From Metellina segmentata (taxonomy: Eukaryota > Arthropoda > Arachnida > Araneae > Tetragnathidae): DNA of 64,000 bases. The notes under the pieces were generated by a model, which was not told the DNA's origin, ran no database searches, and saw only the letters and a list, made by a program, of their open reading frames with translations. The number at the start of each line of letters is the position of its first letter. Position 1 is the first letter of the stretch. Both the position numbers and the translations under genes were made by a program. The DNA is taken from contig OX375877.1 of the NCBI GenBank assembly GCA_947359465.1, positions 71,746,698 through 71,810,697 of the forward strand, in the 5' to 3' direction. Shown here piece by piece: positions 50,201 to 62,982 of this stretch.

Positions 50201-53200
50201 TTCACCTGCTCAAAGATAATTCTACATTTTTAAGCTCTATACCTAATCTCTGGTTGGCTCATATTTTTTTCTGCACAGAGATTTCTAGCTTCTAGATTTC
50301 TCATTGCCTTCTGTAATAAAACTGCTAGAGAATATTATTAGAACGTCGAAAGATTTTACGAGCAGCTCTAGTAACAGGACACAGTTTCTTGTTCAAATTA
50401 AGCTATTTTAAATCTTCATAATGTTGAGATTGTCTTAGTATTACAATGCTCTATAAATATATCATGTAATAGTTTCTTTACATTCCAGATTGCAGTGAAT
50501 TCGTGAATAGTGTATCGGACCACATAGCTGAGAGCCTCACCAGCATCATGGCAGAACTTCCTGACAGAGACGTATCGACAGCGTAAGATGTTAAGAGTCA
50601 TGGAGAAAAGTCATATACTGTTAACATAATCTAACTGAATCATGCATAAAATGAACGCATATCATCCTACTCACTAATGATCATTGCTAACCTGGGAAAA
50701 AGTTCATCCGAAATTACATTTTAAATAAGTTTTGAAACAATATTTTTTTAATGCTTAGATTTGCCACATACTATATACAGTTGAGTCCCGATAATCCGAA
50801 TTGATCGGGACCGACACCAACTCGGATTACTGAAAACTCCGATTATGCGGACTACATAATAAAATCGAAGAGAAAAATTCAGTTTTATATAATACGTTAC
50901 TAAAAAATATAGAGATCAAATAGAGAAAAATAACGAGCACACAGACGTGTAAATTTTAAAAATGTATTTTGAATAACATCCCACTTACATGATTTAATGT
51001 TTAAAAAATGAATCTAAAGTTGTTTGTTTTTGGGCAGAAACTCTCTTGCTGCGTTGTCTCGCAAGCTTTTCAAAAATAAAATGTTATATGGTAAAGTATC
51101 TGGTTGATGCTCCATATAGCGAAGAGCAACATTTAACGCTGCCGTGCCTTCTGCATGCGAAATGATTTCTGTGTTTCATAGTTTAAATCTTCAGTTTCAT
51201 CAATTTCTTCTTCGGCAATCATGCGAATTATTGCATCGTCGGTAATTTCATCTTCCTCATCACCGTAAAGCCATTCTTCGACCCAATTATGTGTTACCTC
51301 TTCACAGCTGGATAGTTTAAAAATTGTATTTTTAATTTCAAAATGGGGGGGGGTGTTTCTATTTGCTTTCTTTTTCTTTTTATTATTGTCTTTGAGGTCT
51401 AGTTGTCAGGATGTTATGCCAGCTGTTCTTTATTGTCTCCGGTTTAATTTTTTTCCATGTTTCAGCAAGCCAATACATAACATTTTTGACATTAATTGAC
51501 TTTGCGAGGGAAAAAATAAAGCTACCTCGGTTTAAGCGGAGCTCGGATTAACAGATTTGCGGGACTCTACTGTATAGACTTAATTTTATCTTGCAAAGGA
51601 ACGTTCAAGTCATTTTGATTTGATAGGGTATGGCTTAAAAATGCAACATTCTCATAGAAAATGTTTTTAAATAGTTTACATTACTGATTCTATCTAGCCG
51701 ACCAATCGGTATGGTGGTTAAAATGTTAACTTCTAGATCGAAAAGTTCCTGGTTGCAATCCGGATCAGAGCATGGATGTTTGTAAGCGTATGGTGTAGAG
51801 GCGGCTGGTGCACCTAAATCTGTCGTGGCCGAAAGTCCTCACGTTGGGTTGGAGAGTGGGATGCCAGCTCAGGTGTTGCCTCGTCACCTGACCTTGGTTC
51901 AAAATTACGCGGCGATACACCGAAGGTCTTAGGCTGTGACGTTGGTAACTACTAGTTGAAAATTAATGAATATATCTATAATAAAGGATGGTGTGTATAT
52001 TCTCTATACAAATCCACACCGTTTGACCACAATCCTTCCCAAATCTGGTACACATACTTTAGAACACTTTGGAAAACATAGGCTATTTATTTCATGTATT
52101 CAGACCAATCTGTAGCCATGGAAAGTGACACAGGTTGTGTGTCAATTTTCCCAAGTGCCCTCACGAATCCCCAATTTTAAAATCTAAAGTTTGTTTTTCT
52201 GCGATATACGGACATGGACAAGGAAACATGTTCTACAGCGTTTGTGTATGAGTTAACACAGGGAAATGTCGCGGTCATATCTTAGCTGTCACGGTAGGAA
52301 ACACGTTCTACGGAGTTTGTGTATTTGAGTTAAACACAGGGAAATGTCGCGGTCATATTTTAGCTGTCACGGTAATATTTGAAATCCGAGCAACGCCTGG
52401 AAAAACAGCAAGCTTTTAATAAATTTCGACTATCCGTTCACATCTATATATATAATTCTCTTACGTGGCACTCAAAAAAGACGTTATTTGTTTTCGCGTT
52501 TTGGCAACATTGTACGATTTTTTGTTTAACCCAAAGCCTCGCGCTTCAATTGAATTTATAGTGTTATCGGATGAAATTTTATTGAAAAAAAAATGAATTT
52601 TAGTCGAGCTCTTGTAGTAAATAATAGAAATCAAAGAAAACGGAGGATCTTTTCAGGGTCATTTAAAAAAAGGTCCTTTTCGAGGCAAACTATTATAGTT
52701 CAACAAGACGCTTGCATCACAACTTTCGACAACAAACTCAATGAAAAAGCGTGGGTGTCTCGAGTGCTGGGTAAATGTACACACAACCAACATGCTGGGT
52801 TTTCAATTTCCAAATCAACGCTCACATTTTGAGTCAAAATTTGCTCAAAGTTTCCATTTGAATTCTGATTCCAGAGTTACTGTAAATATCTTTTCTGAAA
52901 AACAGCATAAAATTTAGATTTGAAAAACATGTCATACACATGTCTTCCATTGATGCGAGCGAAGCGAGAATAGGTTCGCGCAGCGAACCAATGAGGATTG
53001 CGAAGCAATCCTCTGGGGGTTGGCGAGCGTTAGCGAGCAGCGGGCGGGCCCCCTAGTAGCTAATATTCTGGCTAACATCTGTCCCTGGCGATAGGCAACA
53101 CGTTTTAGAATAATATGGCAAATACACTCTGAATACCTCATTGTTCAACTTCAGCATAACGATACTTATAACTCGTTGCAAGGTGTCGTCTTAACCCTCG

Positions 53201-56200
53201 AAGTGTTTCGACGAGATATCTCGTCCAATATATGGTCATTTTCCCTAAGGACAAAATATCTCGCAGAGACAAAACTGCCCTATCATTCCAAGGGAATGAT
53301 GATCCTAGTAGAAAAAACATATTTCCCCTTGCCCAGAGCTGGTGACTGTTTCAAGTTTTTGCACTTGAGGCTGGCCACTATAAGGCAGTTTTCATCGCGA
53401 AGATATACCGCCAAAAGAGTTAAATGGAAATGACGTATGAATTACGGAGTACCTTTAACTGTCACGGCTAATCTGCGTACCATAATTAATGGCAATAATT
53501 TAAAAAAAAATACATTTCTCTAAATGGGAAGTTAAAGAAGTGTCGTTATGCACTATATAAAAAAGGAAAAATGAGAGGAAAGATAGAATTTATAGTAATT
53601 GTTGGGCATTTAAGGTACAATTCACGTTCCGTATCACTTCAAATAGTAGCTTTAGAAAAGATTTTGCTGATGCAAGATACGAAGAAAAGAAATGAGAGGA
53701 TCTTGATATGTTGATTCATTTTTTATCTGTTTAATACAACCTTCATGTTTATTCCCTGTCTTGGGGGATAAATATCGAGTTCATTCAAAAGTTCGTACCG
53801 TTTTTCGCGCTAGATGGTATTGCATCGCAAAAACGAAGTGTTATCTACTTCAGACGTGTAAAGTTTTGTTGTTGTTTAAAAGATTGAATTTAAACGTGTA
53901 CTTGTGTTAGTGGGTTTTATTTTTAAATTTTGTTGAGCATTGAAAAATGGTAGAACAGAAGGAGCATTTTTAACGCATGCTTTTTTATTTCCAAAAAAGC
54001 ACGAATGCTTCGCAGGCGTACAAGAATATATGTGTTTGTAGAGTGTGCCGTTGACGATTCCCACGTGCCGAAAGTGGTTCAGAAAGATTCGTCACATAGA
54101 TCAGTTCATTAGAAAGAAACCTCAGAACTTCTATGAACACGGGATAATGTAGCTACCAGAAAGATAGAGAAAGGTCATCGAGCAGAAAGGCACATGCTAT
54201 ATTGATTGAACGTGATTTTTTAGTGTATAAAATAATTTTGTTCACTTTTTTGTCAAAAAAAAAAAACGGGACGAACAAAACGTTAACCTACTACATCGTT
54301 ACTGCAATAGAAGAATTCCACGATTGTTTGGAACAAAACACCAGATCGGACGGTTGAATGAAGTGGCCGATTGGTGGCGAAACAGTAAGGGGAGACAGGC
54401 GTCATGGTGGAACCTTTATTCGTATCCAACTGCATGCAATTCTTTAGCGCCAACAATCTTAAACATATGTTTAACATAAATTTTATGGCCACAGCTAATA
54501 AGAGAAGTGTTTTAAATGCAAAGGATTCTTAAGGGCTCTGTTTGGAAAAGACCTTAACGGTCTGTTTTAAAATAGCGCAATTCTGAAATTTATTTTGAAT
54601 ACTGTTGATAACTGTAGGTTATCAGGTTTTCATTGGATTTCTGTTCATATTTGCTTTAAGTAGCAAGACTTCGCTTAAGTTGAGCGAAACTTTCGACCAC
54701 CCTAGGTGTTTTACTGGCTACTTGCAAGTGCATGCCCAATGTATCAGTCAGGAACGACCCTAAGTAGAATAATATGGTAATTTTTGCACAAATGGTGCTT
54801 TGTTTGTGATTTTTCTGCCGATTAACAACCAAAATCTTCTAACAAGACGATGTCCGGATTCTCCTCCGAAATTTATCATTGCACGGTAAGGCTCACGGTT
54901 AGTTTAGTTTTTTCTTTTGGTTTTGTGGCACAAAGGTCATAATTGGCCATGCTGTTCCAGGCACAAGACATACAACATCGCATAGAAATAGGCACACAAT
55001 GGAAGTTTTCTGGCACAGAAAAGAGAAAAATACACCCAGGGAGGAATGCATAGGACAGGAATCGAACAAGCGCCGCCTACAATTCGAAGGTGGCTAGCAC
55101 AGTAAACATACCCACTGAGCCACGACGACCCCGGTAGGGCCCATTGAAAAAAAGACTAAGATGACTGGTTGAAGCAAGTGACTTACGAACAAAAAACTTT
55201 TACATAAAAGATTAATACTTTCTCTGCGTTTCGCAAGCTTAAAATTCATCTGGGAACTAGTAAAAAACCGCGATACAGCCGAATGTACTATATCGAGGGA
55301 TTACTCTGCAATGTTTTGCATTTTGATTCCTATTTATTTTACAGTGAAGAAAAGAGAGTATTCACTCAATTCAACGGACTGAAGAATGCCTTTTCGAAGC
55401 GAGTGACGAAGATTCAAAAGAACATAACGACTTCTTGGGATAAGTTGGTGACAAGCAACTTTGATCTCCTCTACGACAATGGCAAGTCTTCACTCGACGA
55501 CTACTTGAACAAAACCTTAAACATGGCAGGTAAGTACTGCGACAGATGAAAACATTTTGTTAATTGATTAAGGTATCCTTAAGGTATTTATTATACGTAC
55601 ACGGGAGTCAGAATCGCGACAGCACAATAATCATGCCATGTGATTCCTTGTCGGAAACCAGCATAAAAAAGGGATCGTTTTTTGATTGGACATGGCATTT
55701 AGGGCTTATGTACATTCTTACCTACAGTTGATAGCTTAACGCGCATATTCGGTTTTATGTATCCATCTGGTGCTGTATTATTGTTTCGATTGAATCCAAT
55801 GGCGTATAGTGTCCGTGGAAGCTCAGAAGCCCGACAATCCCCTCGCAAGAAATTAAAAAATTCGGTGGCAAAAAAAAATCCTTAAAATCTTAAATAAACT
55901 ACTATTTTTTAATGCAAATCTTAGTGATACGTCAATTTCTATTTTAATGTCTTTGATTTTAACTCAAAAAGCCAACCAAGAACTACTAGTGCCCCATGCT
56001 TCAGCCTCAAATGATTTCTTACTATGATTGGTGAATGGAGTTTGTCTTGTGTATTTGACACCTCTCTTCTTCTATACCCCCTGCACAAACTCTTATCCCC
56101 ACCTTATGCTTCTACTGAGGTTGACATTTAATCCAGATACTGTGCGCAGCGGGTCCTTGCATGCGGTATATCATTCCCTCCTCATTTTTCCGCCTTTGTG

Positions 56201-59200
56201 AAAGACAGCCTCAAGTCCTACGACAACGCTTGGATAAATCCACACTGAGATGACAGCACTGTATGCAAATGCACCTTTTGGGGCTCCTTTTTAACTTACG
56301 GCTAAAAATGATTGTATTCTGTTGTCTCAAAGGAATAGAAAAAACGGCGAATCTAATTGATATATAAGGATGTTTGGTTTTGGGTTTTATGGTGCAAGGG
56401 TTATATTTGGTCAAGTTGTAGCTAACACAAGACAGACAACAGACATATCGCAAGAAAAGTGACACAACTCAAAATTGCATGATTTGAGAAACATCAACTT
56501 AAGGGATACTATAAAACTTATATTGAAATAGTATAAGCTTCTCTTTTAAATTTTAGGTGTAAGTATTTATGGTGGTAATTTCTATTATATTCTATAGAAT
56601 AGTAATATAACACGCTGGGGCACCTCATACATATTTTCAATGACAGAACATCAAAATTCTTATTTTTTGACTTGTGTCACTTTTTTTACCGTTATTAGGT
56701 TGTCTAAAGTTAAACATTATTTATTTTTGGCTTTCGATTTCGGCATGTCCAGTTATGAATGTTATGTGACGCCACTGATTGATTTTCAGATACCATCAAC
56801 CCCAGGCACTGCAAAGGTATAGTTTGGTGGATGTTGTAAAGGGAAGTGACGCCATAAAACTTTCTACGCTAATATCTCCTGAGTGCCACGTCTGGTTGCA
56901 ACACGGGCATTTTTACGTGTTAGCTTCCAACAAGGAATTGCGTGGTATGGTTGTTGGGCAGTCGATTCTGACCACCCTGTATTACAAATGGCAGCGAAGT
57001 CGTCAATAGTTCATAAATGGATTACTCATTTCAGGATAAATGGAGAAACACCGTTATGAACATACTGTATAATTTTAAATACGTATACAGTTTACGTGAG
57101 TGATATGAAAAACGAAGTTTCGACATTTTAGAATTTTAACGATTTTGATGCAACCCTAATGGGTTGTTTAGTCTCTTCCTTGAAAATATTAAATTTTCTA
57201 GGCTTATTTACTATAGAATATTTCTGTAAAATATTTATAGTGAGTCTTGCTGTTGAAGCATTAGCAATATAGATCAATTACAATGTCAGCATTACACGAC
57301 GAAATATACATCACAAATGTATATACTCCCGTTTGCATTCTAATGCCCATTTCAGAAGTCTGCCTCTGATTGTTCAACTTAAACTAATTGTGATGGTCAG
57401 AACTAGCTATTCGTGAAAACCAACATTTTAAAATAAATTTATAATTCTCAATGTAATTCGAAGATGTAAATTGCAAGCGAGATTCTAGTTTTAATGTAAC
57501 TGAAAGAACATGAGCATGAAGATTTGCTTGAATTTGGTTATCACCTGAGAAGATAGCACATAGGCGAGCTAGAAGTCTTTAACGTAAAATTATATTTTAG
57601 TAAATTTCGTAATTAATATTCAATTTTTTTATACAAAATCTTTCCAGATTATTAGATAGAACAAAGTAAACCATTACTGCTTTAAGAATAAATGCCTGAG
57701 GTCTTGGGAAAAATACTCATAAATTTTTTTCTGTTCCAAATTCCAGGACAGTTGAACATCGTTCATTATAGCACAAGGGTAGATTTTCGAATCACGTTAC
57801 ATATCACATACCATTACACTATTCTGACATAACCCATTTATAAAAGCCACACATTCATTCCAGATCGACAAACATCCATACCTAACCCCTATTGGTCAGA
57901 GGTATACTAAGACCTTTCTCGCATGCCTTACCCCGGGTTCGAACTAAGCAAGTTTCGATCCAGAAGCAAACACGTTGATCACTAGACCGATTTGTCGGCA
58001 CTGTTACGAAAATAAAAGTTGCAATACATTTGTCTCAAAACAGCTTCTATTTAAGGCTACAGTGGACACTTAAAATGTGGAAAATTGTCCAAAATATCGA
58101 AAAAAAATTTTTGGCATAATTTGATACTTCATTAACCACTTTATCTTACAAAAAAAAATAATTCGATTTTATGCATTTTTTATTGAGTTATGGGGTAGTT
58201 TCGTTTTTCTCAAGACCACATTTCATGGCCACGCCCCTTTGTTTACATTTTTCTGTCATGCAAACAGAGCTGTCAAGTACTCTGAAAATCGCAATACTTT
58301 TATTTCTTTTGACAAAGCCTCACTAATTTTTTTTCAAATAATAATTTATTAAGTTAAGGATGGCAACGAAGAGTTTTAACTGTATCTGAGACTGAAATCG
58401 GTTATTATATTTGTTTACAATTCGCTCAGTTTTGTACGTGCATATTTCTTTCGATTTCATTCTAATTTCTTATTGAATTTACAAAAACAAACAGTTCTTT
58501 TCAGAACTAGAAATCTTTCTCGATTTTATTTGTTGATTACAACAATAAATATGGATCTAATATCAGCCAGATATAGAAAACCTAAGGGTCGTCCTACTAA
58601 AAGGAGAAAGATGTTGGCTGAAAACAGCATGAAGCGATGGCAGAAATCATCTGAAACTGTTCCCTCTGTTGATGGAAGTACTGACATCTTACAGCCAGCC
58701 AAATCATCTGAAACCAATATATCTTCTCAACCTGAAGCAAGTTATATTTTAACTCACAAGACTATGTTTTCGGAATTGTTACAAAAAGTTCCATGTAAAA
58801 GCTGTTCACAGTGTACTCTTACTATCAAACAGCACCATTCTCTGGGGTACTCTGTAAAGATGGAACTTCTATGCGAGACTTGCAATGAAAGCTATGGAAC
58901 TGTTTTTTCAAGTTTTCAGGAGGAGGCGAAAGGCTCGCATGATGTTAACAACAAGCTGGTTAGTGCCTTTTTATCCATAGGCAGAGGCCATGCTGCTTTG
59001 GAAACTTTTTCTTCAGTGTTAAACATGCCGACGATGGATAAAAAAACATTTGTCAAGTGCATGAACAATTTATCAGTAAAAAATAAAGAAGTAAAAAGAA
59101 AAATGCTTGATATATCATGTCAAGCAGCTAGAGAAGCACATTTAAAGGTCGATGATTCATTACAAAGTAGTGAAATCATTGACGTAAGTGTCTCGTATGA

Positions 59201-62200
59201 CGGCACTTGGCAAAAGCGAGGACATACTTCTAACTTAGGATTAGGTATAGTTATTGATATCCTTAGTGGACTTGTCCTCGACTTTGAAGTGCTGTCAAAA
59301 TACTGTCAGAATTGTGCGGTGACTGGAAGTGAAATGGGAGTAGACAGTGCGGAGTTCCACATATGGCAAAAAGGACATGCCGACGAGTGCGATAAAAATT
59401 TCGATGGGACATCTGGAGCCATGGAGATGCATGCTGCACTTATAATGTGGAAGAGATCCATTAGTGAATGCAAAATGAGATTTGTTTCTGTGCTGAGTGA
59501 TGGTGACTCTAAAACTTTTCAATTTTTGACAGAAAACAATATTTATGGATCAGACGTCATAATTGAAAAGGAAGAGTGTTTGAACCATGTTGCGAAGAGG
59601 CTTGGCACATCCTTACGCAATAAAGTTAAGGAATGGCGTATTAAAAAGGTGACTCTTGGTGGACGGAAGCATGGAAGCTTGACCGATAAAAACATTACAA
59701 AGCTGCAGAATTTTTATAGAAAAGCTATAAAAGACAATGCTCCAGACACCAAAAAAAAGAAAACTGCAATTTATGCCAGCCTTATGCATTGCTCGTCCAC
59801 TGACAAAAAATCTAAACACAGAAAGTGTCCTGAAGGGGAATCATCCTGGTGTTTTTACCAAAGAGGTATAGCCAAAGGTGAAACACCAGGATCACATGGT
59901 TCCATGAAAACACACTTGTCGGAACCAGTTGTGGAAAAAATTATGCCCGTCTATCAACGTTTAGCATCTGATGCTATACTTGATAGATGTATAGCAGGCA
60001 AAACTCAAAATGCAAATGAAAGTCTCCACAGCTGCATCTGGCGAAAATGTCCAAAGGAGGTGTTTGTTTCGAGAAGGAGGCTAGATTTAGCGGTGACCGA
60101 TGCTGTGGAAAAGCATAACTTGGGACATGTTAAGTCTCTTGGGAAAGATGTGGACCCTTTGCTAAATGAAAGCTTTTCCATGAACATTGCAGAAAGACGG
60201 GATCAACGACGTATTTCCCTGAAAAATGCTGCTACCAAGAAAAAGAAAAGAAAAAGAAGTACTGCCAAAACAGATACAACTTATAGTGCCGGTGCATTTT
60301 AAATGAAAGTATAAAGTGATTTTAGAAATATCATCTATATGTATATTTCTCTTACGTGGCATGCAAAAAAGACGTTATTTGTTATCGCGTTTTGGCAACA
60401 TTGTGCGATTCTTTGTTTACTAGGAGCCTCGCGCCTCATTTGAATCTATAGTGTTATCGGTTGAAATTTTATTGGGAAAAAAAAAGAATTTTAGTCGAGC
60501 TGTTGCGGTTTGTAATATAAATCTAAGAAAGCGGAGGATCTTTTCAGGGCTATTTAAAAAACGGTCCTTTTCAGGGATAACAATTATAGTACAACAAGAC
60601 GTGTGCACTACAACTTTCGACAACAAACTCAGTCAAAAAGTGTATGGGTGGCTCGAGTACTGGGGAAATGTACACACAAACAACATGCTGGGTATTCTAT
60701 TTACAAAGCAGCTCTCACATTGCAAGTAAAAATTTGCTCAAAGTTTTCATTTAAATTCTGATTCCAGAGGTACTGTATATATCTTTTATGTAATACAGCA
60801 AATTTAGATTTGAAAAATATTATTTTGGAATATCATATTTTGTAATCAATCCCTTCTGCTAGGACACGTGTCTTCATTGATGTGAGCGAAGCGAGCATAG
60901 GTTCGTGCAGCGAACCAATGAGAATTGGAGAGCAGGGGGCGGGCCCCCTAGTTCGTAATAATACTGCTTTGATTTTCTGCTTGCGACTCAACAACCAGAC
61001 ACGCGTGTGTGCTATAATGACCAAATGACGTGGCAAATACAAGTGTGATGAAATACTTTTTTTCGTATTCGCTATGGTTATTTGACTTGGGAATAATTCA
61101 CTGTATATAACATGTTTCCACGTAACAACAAAATAGTAAAATTTCCAGTATAAAGTATGCCTACCCTGTATTTATGTTACAATAGAGTTCTTCTATATCA
61201 AATTTAGGTTTATATCACTAACATTTTTAATATATAAGTACTTTTATATAGCTATATTCTTTTACAATGAAAAAAGTCTTTTTTCTCAAAATAAAAAATT
61301 TGCCTCGAAACAGAAATGCAAAATGTTCCATGCGTCACAATTTTTATCCAATTGCTACAAAACTTTCTGAAAGTATTCTTCTAACATGTAATTATAGTTT
61401 CTTGGATCCATTGTAATAGTAATAATTGTTCGAAAGAAGAAATTTGACTTTTTTATTGATCAAGTCATTAAATTTTCTGAAAATTTCATATAAAACTACA
61501 TTTTTGCTTATATTTTGTAAATTATCATATAAAACATCACATTGCATCCATTAATTAATAAACATTTGCCTATAGATATAAGATCAGGAGGAAATTTGGA
61601 GTTTTAGAAAAAATTGCAACGCCTGGAACGTTTTAAAATTTATGAATTCCCATCAAAAATTTTTTTTGAATTTCAAATTTTTTAAAAAGTATTCATTTTT
61701 TACACACCAAATTTTTCATGTGGTCTTAGTTATAACATAAGTACAAACTGACAAAATTTTAAGTGTGTAGATAAAAAATTAAAAAAAAAATTTTTTAGTG
61801 TCCACTGTAGCCTTAATAGATAGGTTTTTTTAAAGATGATTTTTTTTTCTTTAATGAACAATCTTTTAGTGGTATTTTGGGATTACGTTAAGGTAATTTT
61901 GCTATTCTTACTGTGCTAATAACCTTTGACCTATGTTTATTTGACGGCAGCCTTCGTCTTACCCTAAAGTTATGTGTGTAAAATAGGGCTGCCGTAAAAG
62001 ATAAGATCAAGCAGTTAAGGTCTTGAAGGTTTTATTCACATTAGGAAAGGAAAGCTTATTGTGTAACTTTGCTTTTGATCTTGGAGGAGTCCATTTTAAC
62101 AAAGATACTACGCTTGCTGGAAAAAGTACTGTCATACGAAAATTCATGATCAGTGATAGACATAGGTGATTATTGTCATCTCGATATCGCTTCTTTCACT

Positions 62201-62935
62201 AACGATAAACGCGGAGAGTCAGACTGCCCTATAGTCCGGATTGCATGAGGTGGCAATCGAGTCATATGAATGCACGAGTATATTACGTAATTCAATTAGG
62301 GGGCTGATGGTAACTGAAACAACTGGCGACTTCAGCAGGAATTTGTATTCTAGGCTTATTGTTCCTTGTAAAAGCGATAGCAGTGATAACATGTTATCAG
62401 GGGAAAACCAGCCACGGCTATCTCTCTCTATCGGGATTCATCTGACCAGGCAACTCTCTTCCACTCATCCATGGTCCAGTCCCATATCAAACATTGTTCG
62501 CTGAACTGTGTGTTCCGAAACACTTGCGCTTGGACCTGCATTGTATTGGGCTGTCAGCTGAGCCACTGTCTCGGGCCGATTTTGCTTTACCAAGCGGGAC
62601 AGTCTCCGACGTCCTTTTTCTTTGATGACGCGTGGACGACCAACACCTTGGCGTCTACTGCTGGTGTCACCGTCATTTATCCACTTTTCATGAATACTAA
62701 CAACGGCAGATCGTGAATAACCTATCAGTCATGCAGTTTCGGTGATACTCGTTCCGAGTCTTTGGGCCATTACGATCTGCCCTCTATCAAATCCTCTTAG
62801 ATCAGCAGCCTTTCCCATCACTCGCAAAAATACGTGCAAGAACGATTACTTACCTTCTCCAGCAGCGGTTAAATACCATTCTCACTTAATCACGTGCCCT
62901 CCATGTCATCCAGATGAGTTCAATGAAAAATGTGG

Positions 62936-62982
<47 letters not shown>

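Larger units (their letters stand above)
58055..61812 (+). mobile_element. Kolobok-type DNA transposon with intact transposase, TTAA TSD
   Basis: The terminal inverted repeats are GGCTACAGTGGACACTTAAA at the left and GGCTACAGTGGACACTAAAA read inward from the right; the first 16 bases are identical. TTAA flanks both ends (58051-58054 and 61813-61816). The element spans 3758 bp including a 618-bp Helitron, leaving about 3.1 kb of its own. TTAA targets are used by Kolobok, piggyBac and some Sola elements; the transposase sequence argues against piggyBac. It lies in intron 4 of the secreted-protein gene, same strand. Confidence 0.88.

Noticed and set aside
53176..53433. 85-codon plus-strand frame between a Helitron and a mariner
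   Set aside because: No recognisable motif, an overlapping frame on the other strand, and no supporting splice sites.
57858..57999. Possible tRNA gene
   Set aside because: A and B boxes are present but no complete cloverleaf; the same head occurs on several SINE copies.
58473..58550. Upstream extension of the Kolobok-type transposase by 26 codons
   Set aside because: It has only a TTG at its beginning; the first ATG is 58551 and the basic DNA-binding region follows directly.
58055..61812. piggyBac assignment based on TTAA alone
   Set aside because: The transposase shows the CxxH motif and a GTSGAMEM-type block of the Mutator/Kolobok group, and the ends lack CCY(T)AG-type piggyBac termini.
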